Positions 43,845-55,099 of a DNA stretch of 64,000 nt are shown one piece after another. Each line of letters opens with the position of its first letter. Within the stretch, counting starts at the first letter, position 1. Source of the DNA: Dipteris shenzhenensis. Taxonomy: Eukaryota; Polypodiophyta; Polypodiopsida; Gleicheniales. The stretch is taken from NCBI GenBank assembly GCA_047967505.1, contig CM106538.1. One strand, given 5' to 3'. The position numbers were made by a program, and so were the translations under genes. The notes under the pieces are model-generated. The model was not told the DNA's origin and did no database searches. It was given only the letters and a program-made list of their open reading frames with translations.

Positions 43845-46425
43845 GGTTGAGAACCAGATAAGCCGAAAGATCAAAGTCATGAGATCAGATAGAGGAGGTG
43901 AATACACGTCTTTAGCATTCATGAACTTTTGCAAAAGTAATGGTATTTGAAGACGATTCATATGTGCAGATACTCCTCGATAGAATACAATAGCTAAAAG
44001 GAAGAATGGGACTTTAGCAGACAGTGCTAGAGCAATGCTCAATGAGAAGCATATTTCGAATTAATATTAGGTAAAAAAAATTTCCATTACTACAAACGAC
44101 TTGCTTAATCGGCTCTCGATCGAACCGATTCAGGGTATGATACCTTATGAATCATTCACTGGATACAAGCCACACATTGGGTATCTTTTCATATTTGGTT
44201 GCATAGCATATGCTCACACATACATGATGATCATAGCAAAAAATTAGATGTGAAGTCACGTAAATGCATCATGCTTGGCTACAGTGAAGCATACAAATTG
44301 TATGATCCCATCAAAATCTCAAATGCATGCAAGTTAGATACACCGATTACTTAATCACCTACAAAAAAGGTGGATGAAGAACAACAAGAATTTCTAGAGA
44401 CACTCCAAGAAGAGCAGCAACTCAGATGGTCTACTAGTGAAAGCAGACCACAAGCTAAATTGACATATGCTCAAAAAGGTAAAGCAATCCATATTGAAAC
44501 CACCAATTATGCTATTATGACTACCATCATGGCCACAAAAGGGCCATTATACTTCAAAGATGCAGTTGACAAGCCAAAATGGCAAACTGCTATAAATGAA
44601 TGAATGGAAGCTTTGTATAAAAACAATACTTGGGATTTATGTGACCTTCCACTAGGTTAGAAGGCCATTGCAAACAAATGGGTTTACAAAGTGAAGTACA
44701 ATCCAGATGGAAGCATTGAAAGATACAATGCTAGACTAGTTACAAAAGGATTTGCACAGCAATATGGTCAAGATTAGGATGAGACTTATGCTCTAGTAGC
44801 AAATATGGACTCCATAAGATTTCTAGTATCACTAGTGACACTCCAACAGATGGAATGTGTACTAGCTAGATTTCAAGAATGCTTTTCTCAATGGTTACCT
44901 AAACAAGGAAGTCTACATGCAACAACCAACATGTGTTGAAGTAGGGAAAGAGCATAAAGTTTACCATCTCAAGAAAAGTCTCTATGGCTTAAAGCAAGCA
45001 CCCAAAAGATGGTATAACAGAATCAAGAAGTATTTTGCTAATTTGGGATACATGAAGTCCAATTCAGATCATACTCTTTACTACAAAGCTCAAGGGGAAG
45101 ACATTACTATTGCACTTTTATATGTAGATGATCTGACTGTGATAGGATGTAATGATAGCTTCATCAACAAGTTAAAACAAGACTTATCTGCTGTAGAGTT
45201 TGAAATGAAAAGATCTTAGAGTTACGCACTATTGTCTTGGTATCGAGTTTTGGAGAGACTCAAACATCACCTCCATGAGCCAATAAAAATATATGGATAG
45301 TCTCTTGAAGAAGTTTCATATGGTAGATTGCAAGATTGCAGCCACTCCATGGAATAGAGTTTGAAACTTACAAAAGATCTAGAAAATCCTACTATCAATG
45401 AGAAGTAGTATCGGCAACTCATCGAATCTCTTATATATTTGACTATCACAAGTCCAGATATTTGTTATGTAGTTTATGGAAAATCCAAAACAATCTCAGT
45501 AGAATGCACCCAAAAGAGTCTTAAGGTACATCAAAGGTACAAGATAGCTTGGAATAGAATACAGAAGTCATCCAAGGTTGCATGGATACTGTGACGGTGA
45601 CTAGGTAGGAGATCATGAGACCAAGAGATCTATGCATTCCTTGGTGAAGGTGCTATTTCATGGTTGTCAAATAAACAACCAACTATTTCTTTATCTTCAT
45701 CTGAAGTAGAATATAGGGAACTCAAGACAAGTCCAGATATTTGTTATGTAGTTTATGGAAAATCCAAAACAATCTCAGTAGAATGCACCCAAAAGAGTCT
45801 TAAGGTACATCAAAGGTACAAGATAGCTTGGAATAGAATACAGAAGTCATCCAAGGTTGCATGGATACTGTGACAGTGACTATGTAGGAGATCATGAGAC
45901 CAAGAGATCTATGCATTCCTTGGTGAAGGTGCTATTTCATGGTTGTCAAATAAACAACCAACTATTTCTTTATCTTCATCTGAAGTAGAATATAGGGAAC
46001 TCAAGACAAGTGCATGTGAGCTATATGGATTAGAAGACTATTGTCACAAACAGATTACTTTGATGAGACAAAGGCAACAACAATATACTATGATAATCAA
46101 TCGGCTCAAGCAGTAGCCAAGAATCCAATATATCATTCCAAGACAAAGCACATTGATATCAGAGAGCACTTCATCAAAGAAAGAGTGTTACTAGGCAACA
46201 TCACACTTCAACATTGTGATAGCAAAGAGAATGTTGCAGACATATTTACCAAACTACTTGAAAAAGAGCTTTTCAAGAAGCATCAACAAGCTCTTGGTTT
46301 GATGCACAGAAAGGACATTCCCATTAAAGTGGTGTAATGGAATGTGATGTTCAATCCTTCTTTTATTCCCCAGAATCATCATCTTCATGCAAGGCCTACT
46401 TCATGTTGTTGATCTTGAGGGAAGG
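43845..46425 (+). mobile_element. Copia family A fragment: integrase to RNase H
   Basis: Resumes A integrase at VENQISRKIKVMRSDRGGEY, the codons right after those ending at 20710. Then GCIAYAHT and [22 protein letters not shown] near 44705, VYHLKKSLYGLKQAPKRWYN near 44960 and ALLYVDDLTVIGC near 45112. RNase H follows: WLSNKQPTISLSSSEVEYRE near 45665 and 45945, then TTIYYDNQSAQAVAKN, HIDIREHFIKERVLLGNITL and NVADIFTKLLEKELFKKHQQ at 46080-46290. The PPT GATCTTGAGGGAAGG ends at 46425. Many stops. Confidence 0.9.
45448..46005. repeat. 279-bp tandem duplication in copia A RNase H
   Basis: ACAAGTCCAGATATTTGTTA starts copies at 45448 and 45727; the copies differ at about two positions (CGGTGACTAGG against CAGTGACTATG). 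A recent duplication inside an already dead element. Confidence 0.9.
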
Positions 46426-46664
46426 TGTTGAGGAATCATCTCAACATCATGTGTTATCATATATGCATAGCACTAACACCTAGAGTGCTAAAAAGGAAAG
46501 GACTAGAAACCCTAACCCTAACCCTAAAGGGCCTAGAGGGGTTTGTATATATTATTTATTTTCAAATAAATCTAGTGTATCATTAGTCATTTGTGGTGTG
46601 CTCTCTAGCTGTGCCCTCTCTCCTTATCTCCACTCTTCTCCTCTCCTCTCTCCATATTTGTTCA
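46426..46664 (+). repeat. Family A 3' LTR (about 239 bp), diverged
   Basis: TGTTGAGGAATCATCTCAAC to TCCATATTTGTTCA. It aligns along its length with the 257-bp LTRs at 54755 and 61942 in reverse complement, including AACCCTAACCCTAA, TTTGTATATATTAT (TATA-like) and GGTGTGCTCTCTAGCTGTGC. Its greater divergence marks an older insertion. No intact 5' LTR partner was found. Confidence 0.85.
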
Positions 46665-48964
46665 CATGCTTGGCACCCTCCTACTACACACTACCCAAAG
46701 TCAGTACTACTCAAGCCACTAAATGACTCAAGAATTCTTTTGTATGAAAGAGATCTAGAGATGAGTCCACTCAGGTGCACAAATCAATAATGTTATCAGT
46801 TGATATGCCATTACTCAATCATGGCATGTATGGAACATAAAGTTTTGACCCCTCTCAGGCCTACTTTTTGCAATCATGAATCCATAGGAAAAGAAGAGGG
46901 AGAGGAGAGGGGAATGGAGAAGTGAGAGGAGGGAAGGGGGAAAGAAAATGCATGAAGAGGAAACAAGAGTAAACTTCAAGAGAAGACGAGAGCTTGTATT
47001 CCAATGTGAACACACAATAAGTGAAGGCCGGAAGTCAACTACTTGGTCTTTTATACATGCCACTTTTTGAAGGAAGGGCCAATCATATTCTCTCTCTACC
47101 ACTCTCTTCCTTCATTCTTTACAATCACCTTGGACGCATCTGGCTCCAAGGAACACTTTGCATCCCGTGGTCATGCAAGCACCCTTTCAACAAATCAGGA
47201 GATCATACCACAAGTTCCGAGATGACACAGGAGGAGGAGGCACAATAGTTTTCAATACAAATGCATGTTTTCTCTATAATGTGGGAGTAAGCACTATAGC
47301 ATGCTATATAAATGTATGTTTCCCCTACAATACAAATTAAATAAGATAGAGATAGAATAATACAAAACCTTCTTGGGGTTGTCGGATGACACTTTGTTCA
47401 TATATGGACTTTTTGTCTAGAAGGGCTAGCTTTTATACCATTCCATTATATCCACACAAAAATACAACCCCATTTACACTAAACCTTAATGTACATGCAT
47501 AACCAGGCAAGCATGTGTGTGGAAATTAGTCAACATTCTTGCCCTTCAAATCCCTTGGACTAAATTAGCAATGCTAGCTTGTTAAATAACTAAGCAATGT
47601 GCATGTATCCTTCATTTTTTTCTCTTACTTTTTTTCCAGATGACGGAGGGGAATTCAAATAAGATTTGTTTGAGCTCAGTATTCCATTGTAAACAAAAAG
47701 TCATTTTTATATAACTGTGAACATCACCATATCAAGCCTTTGACCAAGACTTTTGGGCAAGATGAGTTGGTTATCATTTTGCCCTAGATTGCTCTGATTA
47801 ATTTTGCCTAGTTCTGTGCTTCACACCTATGTTTCATGAGGACTTGGCTTAGCTCAAGGAATGGTTAATCACTCAAGCCAAAATAGATTTCGGGTGCTTT
47901 TTCTCCAACTTTAGTCTTGTAGACTTGCCTCCCCCCCCTTGACTAGTAGAATAACAAACCCTAGGAGTGTAGAATATACTTCATGTTGGAAAACATATAA
48001 GATAATCCAGAACAACTTCACGAAAGCTTCAATTTAGAATGGGCTATGCGGAGCACAAAAGCCAATAGGCTCTTTTTGTCAGTCATAATCACACTGAAAT
48101 TTTTTGGAGATTCAGAACATGGTAGCACTTGGAACAAAGTTTATGATCAAGCACTTTGAATGATAATGAAGGAGCTTAGCTAGAGGAGCTATGCTTTAAC
48201 CTCTCTAGCAAGATAATTCTTTTTCTTTTTTTCCTTTCCCTTGTTAATCCTTATTCATATTGTCTCCCCTAAATTCTATACTTCCAAAATGTAGCTGTCA
48301 TTCACCATCAAAATGATGAGGGGAAGAGGTATGTGTTTCCTTATCAAAGAACTCGAGGAGAGAAGTTTGTGTGCTTCTATCAAAATGATTCACTATAGGG
48401 GACTCATCCCAAATAGGGGAATGAAAGCACACCAAACTCTAAAGAAACTCATCAAGATACACTAGAAGAAGGAGAGAAGAATGAATAATCATGCATTGCT
48501 TTCCATTGCATGCATACTACATAAATATAGAGAGGCTCATACCCCTCGATACCACATGCACACACCTCTTGGAACCAACCCCCATACACTTGGCACTCAC
48601 AATGGTCTATTTGCTGTGAGATGGCTTCTCAATAGCATCTCCCAACCAAAGGAGGTTGTCATTGATTGTTGCTTGGTTGTAGCACATTTTTAGCATGCTA
48701 TACACAACACTTATTTCATTAATGTCTCTTAGACTTCTTAAGCAACCTATGTTATCGCAGCACTCCATATGGTTGATTTGATGCAAATGTTGATGGAACA
48801 ATAAGTGCCTCACAAAGAAAATATCAAGAAACAATATGTGACATCTTGAATTTCTTCCTTCATTGTAATTATGTTGAGGATATGGATGTGGAGTCAGTGG
48901 AAGATTGGGTTATTGGAAGATAAAAAGACTAATGATGAGATCTTCTAGTGTGGTCTCAGCTTGT
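46665..48964. other. No gene recognised
   Basis: AT-rich sequence; short frames only, none with a signature. Confidence 0.4.
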
Positions 48965-49034
48965 GTGGCCTATAATAGTCATTAATCTTGTTTTGTAGTG
49001 TGGCCTATAATAGTCATTAATCTTGTTTTGTATT
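48965..49034. repeat. 35-bp tandem duplication
   Basis: GTGGCCTATAATAGTCATTA begins at 48965 and again at 49000, with the same TCTTGTTTTGTA tail. Confidence 0.9.
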
Positions 49035-49403
49035 CTTTGCAACAAGCCATGTAGGGCTGAGCACATCATATTAGAATTGCTAATACAGTTTGTTTTTTAG
49101 TCGTAAATTCTCATCAAGTGTGGCTCTTATGACTCTATAATGTTATAAACTTTGACCCTATAGCATAATTTGAGTAATCTTATTGTTTTGATTCACAAAT
49201 TCTCATCAAGCATATCCATGATAAATGTCCCTTATGTATCCATGAGAGAATGCCATGCCCCTTATGTATTCACATATAATCAAATAATAATACAAATGGA
49301 ATAAATATCATAAGTAAATATCATAATGTATTGTAACATTTATCATAAGTAAAAAGAACACCATCATTAGTCAACATAAAGGTAAAAATATTCAAGGGAT
49401 CAT

Positions 49404-50640
49404 GTACATTGAGTCTTTACTTCTTGTGTAGATGGTGTACACTGAGTTTCTACTTCTGGTGCAATCTGTAACAAGCCTGCTAGGGATGAGCTCATGATAG
49501 ACTCAATCTCTTCTTCCTTCACAAGATGTGATGCTGTAGATGCACATTGATTCTCTACTTCTTGGGTAGGAAGAATGCATTGAGTCCCTAATTCAGGTGG
49601 AGACTATAATGCTTTTGCTATAGACTCATTCTCTTCTTCCTTTTGCAAGTTGCAACTCTACTTGAGGCTATGATGCACAAGGAGATTGAATTGTCTCTTG
49701 TTTTTCTTTGGGTGATTGAGTGGACTCTCCCTCGGGTTCTTCATTGACATCATGTTGTTTCCCAATAGTAGCAATTAGGTTGTGAATAGTCTTAGCATAA
49801 ACTCTTGTAGCTCGAGCTTTGTATATGCTTCTATTGAGACATGTTCAAAAATTTCATCGAGGAAAAACATGAACTTGTAGGAAACTCTCCACCCACTGCT
49901 AAACCCATCTTTTTGCTCCATAATAACCACTGCCATAACCATGGTGCCAAGTGTTTGATTAGAAAATTGCAGCGTATGTGTGCAGGGACTATTGTCATCT
50001 TTGGAAGTCTGGAGATGGTCCTTTACAGATTTCCTATACACTTGTAAAAGCTGCATCAATAAGTATGGTATAGGACTCATTGTAGAAAGGGCATTTCTTC
50101 TAGAAATGCCATAGGTTCTTGAAAAACACAAGCTTCCCATCCAAAATGGTGAAATGCATGGAGTCACAATATGCCTGATCCATTCACCTTGAGATAAGAG
50201 ACTCCAATCCCCAAGAAAGCATAGTGCAAAATGCCTTCTTAGGTTGTGCGTATGCTGAGAGATCCATATATACACGTCAAACCATCGAGTTTTCCAATGC
50301 AAAAAATGCTATGCATCCTCTGAAACAAGAAATATGACATCAAGATCTGGTCCAGTGCTAAAGTCTCACACCTACCGTGCGTAGACATGACATCCTAGCG
50401 GCCAGAACAACTCTTTTTTATGGTTGTGTGGATGAACCAACACACCGTTCATGTTGAGAATAAGAGTGCGATGCTCTACATTCATGCTCTCAAGGATGTA
50501 GTAGTAGTCAAGTGGAGGGGGAGTCAGTGCATAACAACTCTTGCAATTCAAGAGTGGTATAGCAATATCACCACTATGATGAATCTGCTAGAGCTTGGCT
50601 TCATAAACCTTGTACACTCTCCTTCATTGATCTATAGAAG
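49404..50640 (-). pseudogene. Decayed FCP1/NIF-like phosphatase gene
   Basis: Minus-strand frames, switching at least twice and with several stops, give the order of an FCP1-type HAD domain. Motif I is RTLILNMNGVLVHPHNHKKE near 50480-50420. Then FALENSMV and AYAQPKKAF, MDQAYCDSMHFTILDGKLVF and FKNLWHF (motif III lysine region) near 50190-50100. SYTILIDAAFTSV follows near 50080-50045, where VDDSPYK stands in the intact gene at 100-1334, then SNTWHHGYGSG in the place of CIFPSTFDV. The tail is low-complexity (NEEPEGESTQSPKEKQE, repeated TQEVE(N/T)QC). The DDSPYK aspartates read DA here, and motif I lacks both aspartates. It resembles the intact exon only distantly, so it is probably another member of a plant FCP1-like family. 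Introns cannot be placed. Confidence 0.6.
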
Positions 50641-50799
50641 AACTACAGGCTTGTGCAACACTCATCTTGCACCAGAGTTTGCAAGGATCTTTAACATATG
50701 TGATTAGTGCCAATTTGTTGTCACCTAAACAAACCATGACATGATTATGTTCTTGTTCATAAAGCAACCTCTCTATCTCTTGCCCTCCCATAAAACATT

Positions 50800-51215
50800 C
50801 AAAGATACAAGACTATGTTTCACCCAAAAGATCTTTTGATGATACAATAATTTAAAAAGACACAAGACTATGAAGATCAAATATTTTTAAAGGATATAAG
50901 CCTATCTTTTTAAAAGATACAACATAAAATTTTCAAAGATACAAGCCTATGATGATCAAATATTTTCAATGTATATGCCTATACAAGGCACTCTCTCAAG
51001 AAGTTCAGACTACGTTCAAAGATACAAGACTGTGTTTCACCCAAAAGATCCTTTGATGATACAATATATTGAAAAGACACAAGCCTATGAAGATCAAATA
51101 TTTTTAAAAGATACAAGCCTATCTTTTTAAAAGATGCAACATAAAATTTTCAAAGATACAAGTATTTTTAATGTGTATGCCAGTACAAGGCACTCTCTCA
51201 AGAAGTTCGGATAGA
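50800..51215. repeat. 217-bp tandem duplication, AT-rich
   Basis: CAAAGATACAAGACTATGTT at 50800 recurs at 51017; both copies run to AAGGCACTCTCTCAAGAAGTTC. The second copy is about 20 bases shorter. AAGATACAAG is also repeated inside each copy. Confidence 0.85.
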
Positions 51216-51839
51216 ACATGGAGAACATACATGGAAGAAAACCTTTGACTACAATTAGAGATTCCAAAAAACAGTGGGTTGGCTGTCACAACTTCTTATA
51301 TGAGGGTATAACCCAAACTTTAGTAAATATGCCACTCATTACATAAGGGTACAACCACTCTTCTAATGTATAGGTTACAATCTCTTGCAGGCTCATGGCC
51401 TGTGGGCCAATGCCGTACTTGCTTCTTGCTTTGTTGTAGGGATCACAACCTTTTCAGCGTCACTCGGGGTTCTAAGCCTTTTCCCCCTAGTGTTTAATAG
51501 GTAGCTATGCACTTGATGGACGGGCTCCTCTTCGATGTTTTTTGTATGATAGTTCTTTGGTTGTCCCTCTAACAATTGTTTAATAGCCTACCCCTCTTGA
51601 CTATACTCCTTGGTGGTTGTAGCATCTGCTACAAGAGTGAGTCCATCTATGACAGCTTCAAAAGATGGGTCACTAACCACTACCTTTGCCTCAACCATCT
51701 CTACATCATCTTCCATGTGAAATATTTTCTCTTCTATAGATTGGAGCACAGGCCCTCATCTTAGCTTGATCGTCTTAGCCTATGGTGTGCTATCCAACAT
51801 AGTTGTAGGTTCATCAGTAAAATTACGCAACACCTAAAA
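51216..51839. other. No gene recognised
   Basis: Nothing recognised; frames of about 60 codons only. Confidence 0.4.
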
Positions 51840-52430
51840 GGAATAAAAGGAAAAGAAACTATTTGTTACTTTTCGTTGCTCAACGGTTGGTCTAGCTTTA
51901 GATCAAAGTAGATTAGTTTATCCATAGAGGATAAAAATCAAAAGCAGCTAATCAAAGCCATGTCTAAAAATTCCCAACTAGTTCCTACTGGGAGTCAGTC
52001 CCTATGCTCATATGCAGTTTCATATAATCACATTTCCTAAAGCCCGACAATCTTCAAATTAGTGAGCAGACTTCAGAGTGCTCAGAGGTATTGGCAAATT
52101 GTTCAATAGGCAGATTGCACATCATTTCCTTTTGCACTCACATGCCTTCATTGTAAGGCCCTTATAAGCTATTATTTTGGCATTTGTGCACATTATTTGA
52201 GCCTTGTAAAGCTTCTCGATTATTCTCGACATCATTTGCCACATAAGCCTTGTAACAGATTGGAATATATTGCAGTTCTATCTTCAATGTGCTCATATTG
52301 CAGTTGATCTAGATAGTGTTTTTCACAAGCACTTTGAGTACTATTTTGCATCATGTCTACTACTAGCAACCTCAATTTGGAGGCATCTACAAAGTTAAGA
52401 CAAAGCACATTGTCATACACATAGTTATTC
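51840..52430 (+). mobile_element. Copia family A leader with gag start, truncated
   Basis: Matches the end of the A leader (GGTTGGTCTAGCTTTAGATC, AGTTCCTACTGGGAGTCAGT, TTGGAATATATTGCAGTTCT). It reaches the gag ATG at about 52354, with STTSNLNLEAS following. Homology then ends and AGACAAAGCACATTG follows, which resembles the RNase H segment (GAACAAAGCACATTGATGTC in the complete element). It may be a gag-to-RNase H deletion at a short shared sequence. Confidence 0.7.
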
Positions 52431-53667
52431 ATGCAATCATCTATCGATCAACCAAGTAAGGGCTTTTGTTCTCTAATCACAAAATCCAAAATAGTTCGAG
52501 GATGTTTTCAAAGAAACAATTAAAATACAGCACAAGCAAGATTAAAAGAATTAGCTCACTTCACTTCGAGCAACACGCGAGGTATAATACTTGAGAGACG
52601 ACAAGCTGGGTATAAGACTTGTGAGAAGAGATCCTCAAACTCAAAAAAATGCAAGAAAATGACACCAAACCCTATTAATGATATGCATCATATATAGGAA
52701 TAAGTAACAAAGTGTCAACAGTAGCACATAAATGAAAAGAAAAGATGAATCAACAAAAAAGGTCAAATATGACTCAAAAGAAGATCCCTTGGACAAATTG
52801 CAACCTGAAAATGCCGACAAGAAGCTATCAAAGCAAAAGGCTATTGTCATTCATCAATGAATGTTGTTTCATCCATATGATGTTACTTCATTCATCAATG
52901 AATGCTGTCACAAGTGAGTTTGTGCTTTATTGAACTTCAATGAAGCATTTAGTGAGCAGCAAGGGATGAATGTTTTTGAGCTGACAAATTTGGCCATATG
53001 AAAGAATCATGTTATGACTCATTAGAGGCCTTATAGAATAGCTATAACTCATGTGACTAGTTTTCATTGTAGATTTTCAAAGCTATTAAAACCTTAACAA
53101 AAATGCATAGGGGATTCCAGCCTCTAATGCTAGTACAAATGCATAGAGGACCCAACCTCCAATGCTAGTCCAACTAACCACAAGAAGCAGGTGCATTTAA
53201 TTTAGAACTTTTGACATTGACATCACCACTACGCTATATCCAAAAGTCACTAATTGGATCTAAGAATATAAATTCAAAGCCCCATTATGGATAGCCTCAT
53301 CCTTGTCAACACCTCTCTTAGCCAACAATCACTCAAATTTTAAGATCCTTGGATCCCTGCACTTAATATAACTAGAATATATCAAGTGAAAGGAATTTTT
53401 TTGGAGCCAAGCTTGATGCCAAACAAGATCAATTAACCACAAACCCTACCCACACAAGGATTTACATGCCATGGAAAAGGTAAGAAGAAACCATGGAAAC
53501 TATTAACAACATGTAGAATCTTGTCACCATGATACTCATGATTATTAAGAGCAATTAGACAATGTAGAGTCGTACGTCAACAACCCATTATGGTAACAAA
53601 CTCATTTTATTATCATTATCAAGATGGTAGTAACTCTAGAAGAACTCTATAAGAAATAAATAATAGA

Positions 53668-53765
53668 CAACAAGCATACATAGTTTTATCTCAATCGAAT
53701 TTAATAATAGGACACTCAACAAGCATACAAAGTTTTATCTCAATTGAATTTAATAGGACACTCAG
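53668..53765. repeat. 49-bp tandem duplication
   Basis: CAACAAGCATACATAGTTTT at 53668 recurs as CAACAAGCATACAAAGTTTT at 53717, each followed by ATCTCAAT(C/T)GAATTTAATA and GGACACTCA. Confidence 0.85.
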
Positions 53766-54006
53766 CTTATTCATAAAGCATAGAAAGAAGCTCTTAGAAA
53801 AATCTTCTCCAAGTCTCTCCTATTACAAAAGAATGGGGTAGGATCTATAGACTTCACATAGAATATTCTCTCTCACACACTTCACAATCATCATGGAGTC
53901 ATACTATACTCAACATTAGCCAATAATTGTAAGGGTCTTGGAACACATCACCATTCATTTTGCTACAACACCTAATGCTATAATCTCCCTCCCAATTGGT
54001 AGTCCA

Positions 54007-54215
54007 TGGTACTCCATGTCCCTAACTTTATATATTTGTTTATCCTTTGTAACATCCATGGTCTCCTCCTTGATTGCATAGCGTACAAACATAGATGGAC
54101 ATTTAAATTGAAAGTACATGGTATGCCATGTCTCTAACTCTATATATTTTTTCATCCTTGTTTATCCATGGTCCCCTCCTTGATCACATAGGGTGAAAAT
54201 ATAGATGGATATTTG
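54007..54215. repeat. About 112-bp tandem duplication
   Basis: GGTACTCCATGTCCCTAACT at 54007 and GGTATGCCATGTCTCTAACT near 54119. Both continue with TATATATTT, CATGGTC(T/C)CCTCCTTGAT and ATAGATGGA(C/T)ATTT. Diverged, hence older. Confidence 0.8.
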
Positions 54216-54749
54216 AACTTGACAATACTAATTCATATCATTGTTCCAAAATCTCTCAAAACTATTGCACTTTTGCAATTCTCCTTTATTTAGCTATTGG
54301 CTAAGGGACTACAATCTCCTAAATAGTAATTCTTCATAAAATCAAGAAAGCATTCCATTTACATTCAATAACTCATTTAGACTACTTCCTACTAATCCAC
54401 TCTACTAATGGGCAATTCAAAAAAATCCTATTTACATCTAGTGGAATCCATCATGGCAACCAAAGTTGGTCTAGCAATTGGCATCTTTCAATCCATAAGA
54501 CTAACATTTCACCTCAATATTAACTACAATCATGTCCTCATCATGTGAAATTTGGAAGAAATTTGTGGTGGCTAGCACACACAAGTAGTATGCAATTAAT
54601 TAGTAACAATCTCCTAGGGTGTCATTGATGCATTCTCTTATTTTTTTCTTGCAATTTATAAGTATTTTGCAACTCATGGGTGGGTCTTTGGAGAAAGGCA
54701 TCTAGCCCCATGTCATAATATAGTTTGCCACTTATTGGAGGTTTGGTGT

Positions 54750-54754
54750 AATGG
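54750..54754. repeat. Target-site duplication, left (AATGG)
   Basis: AATGG directly before the LTR terminus; the partner is at 62199-62203. Five bases is the usual copia target duplication. Confidence 0.95.
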
Positions 54755-55011
54755 TGACAAAATATGAAGAGGGGAGAGGTGAAGAGTGGAGATGAGGAGA
54801 GAGGGCACAGCTAGAGAGCACACCACAAATGACTAACTGTACACTAGAATTAGTTGAAAAAATAGAATATATACAAACCCTTTTAGGGTTAGGGTTAGGG
54901 GATCTAACCCTTTCCTTTATAGCACTCTATAAGGCTAGTGCTATGCACATATGATCACGTGATGGTGCTATGCACACATGATCACATGATGTTGAGCGTG
55001 AACTCTCAACA
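54755..55011 (-). repeat. Family A 3' LTR (257 bp)
   Basis: Plus strand TGACAAAATATGAAG to GAACTCTCAACA. On the element strand it starts TGTTGAGAGTT. It contains a telomere-like AGGGTTAGGGTTAGGGG (plus strand), two ATGATCACGTGATG/ATGATCACATGATG dyads and a TATA box at 54865-54874 (GTATATATTC on the element strand). Confidence 0.96.
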
Positions 55012-55026
55012 CCTTCCCTCAAGATC
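55012..55026 (-). promoter_or_regulatory. Polypurine tract
   Basis: Element strand GATCTTGAGGGAAGG directly before the 3' LTR; the same tract stands before the LTR at 46426. Primes plus-strand DNA synthesis. Confidence 0.9.
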
Positions 55027-55099
55027 AACATCATGAAGTAGGCCTTCCCTCAAGATGATGATTCTGGGGAATCGAAGAAGGACTGAGCATTACATTCCA

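Larger units (their letters stand above)
52431..54749. other. No gene recognised
   Basis: AT-rich and without a supported gene. Two local duplications are listed separately. Confidence 0.4.

Noticed and set aside
49775-50302. 175-codon minus-strand ORF as a gene
   Set aside because: It overlaps a different frame that reads HAD phosphatase motifs in order; this frame has no family signature and is best seen as a shadow.
52390-52440. Gag-RNase H fusion gene
   Set aside because: The RNase H-like match after the gag start is only about 15 bases; it is noted in the feature but is too short to claim a fusion.
54880-54900. Interstitial telomere repeat
   Set aside because: AGGGTTAGGGTTAGGGG is part of the LTR sequence and is present in every family A LTR, so it is not a telomere scar.
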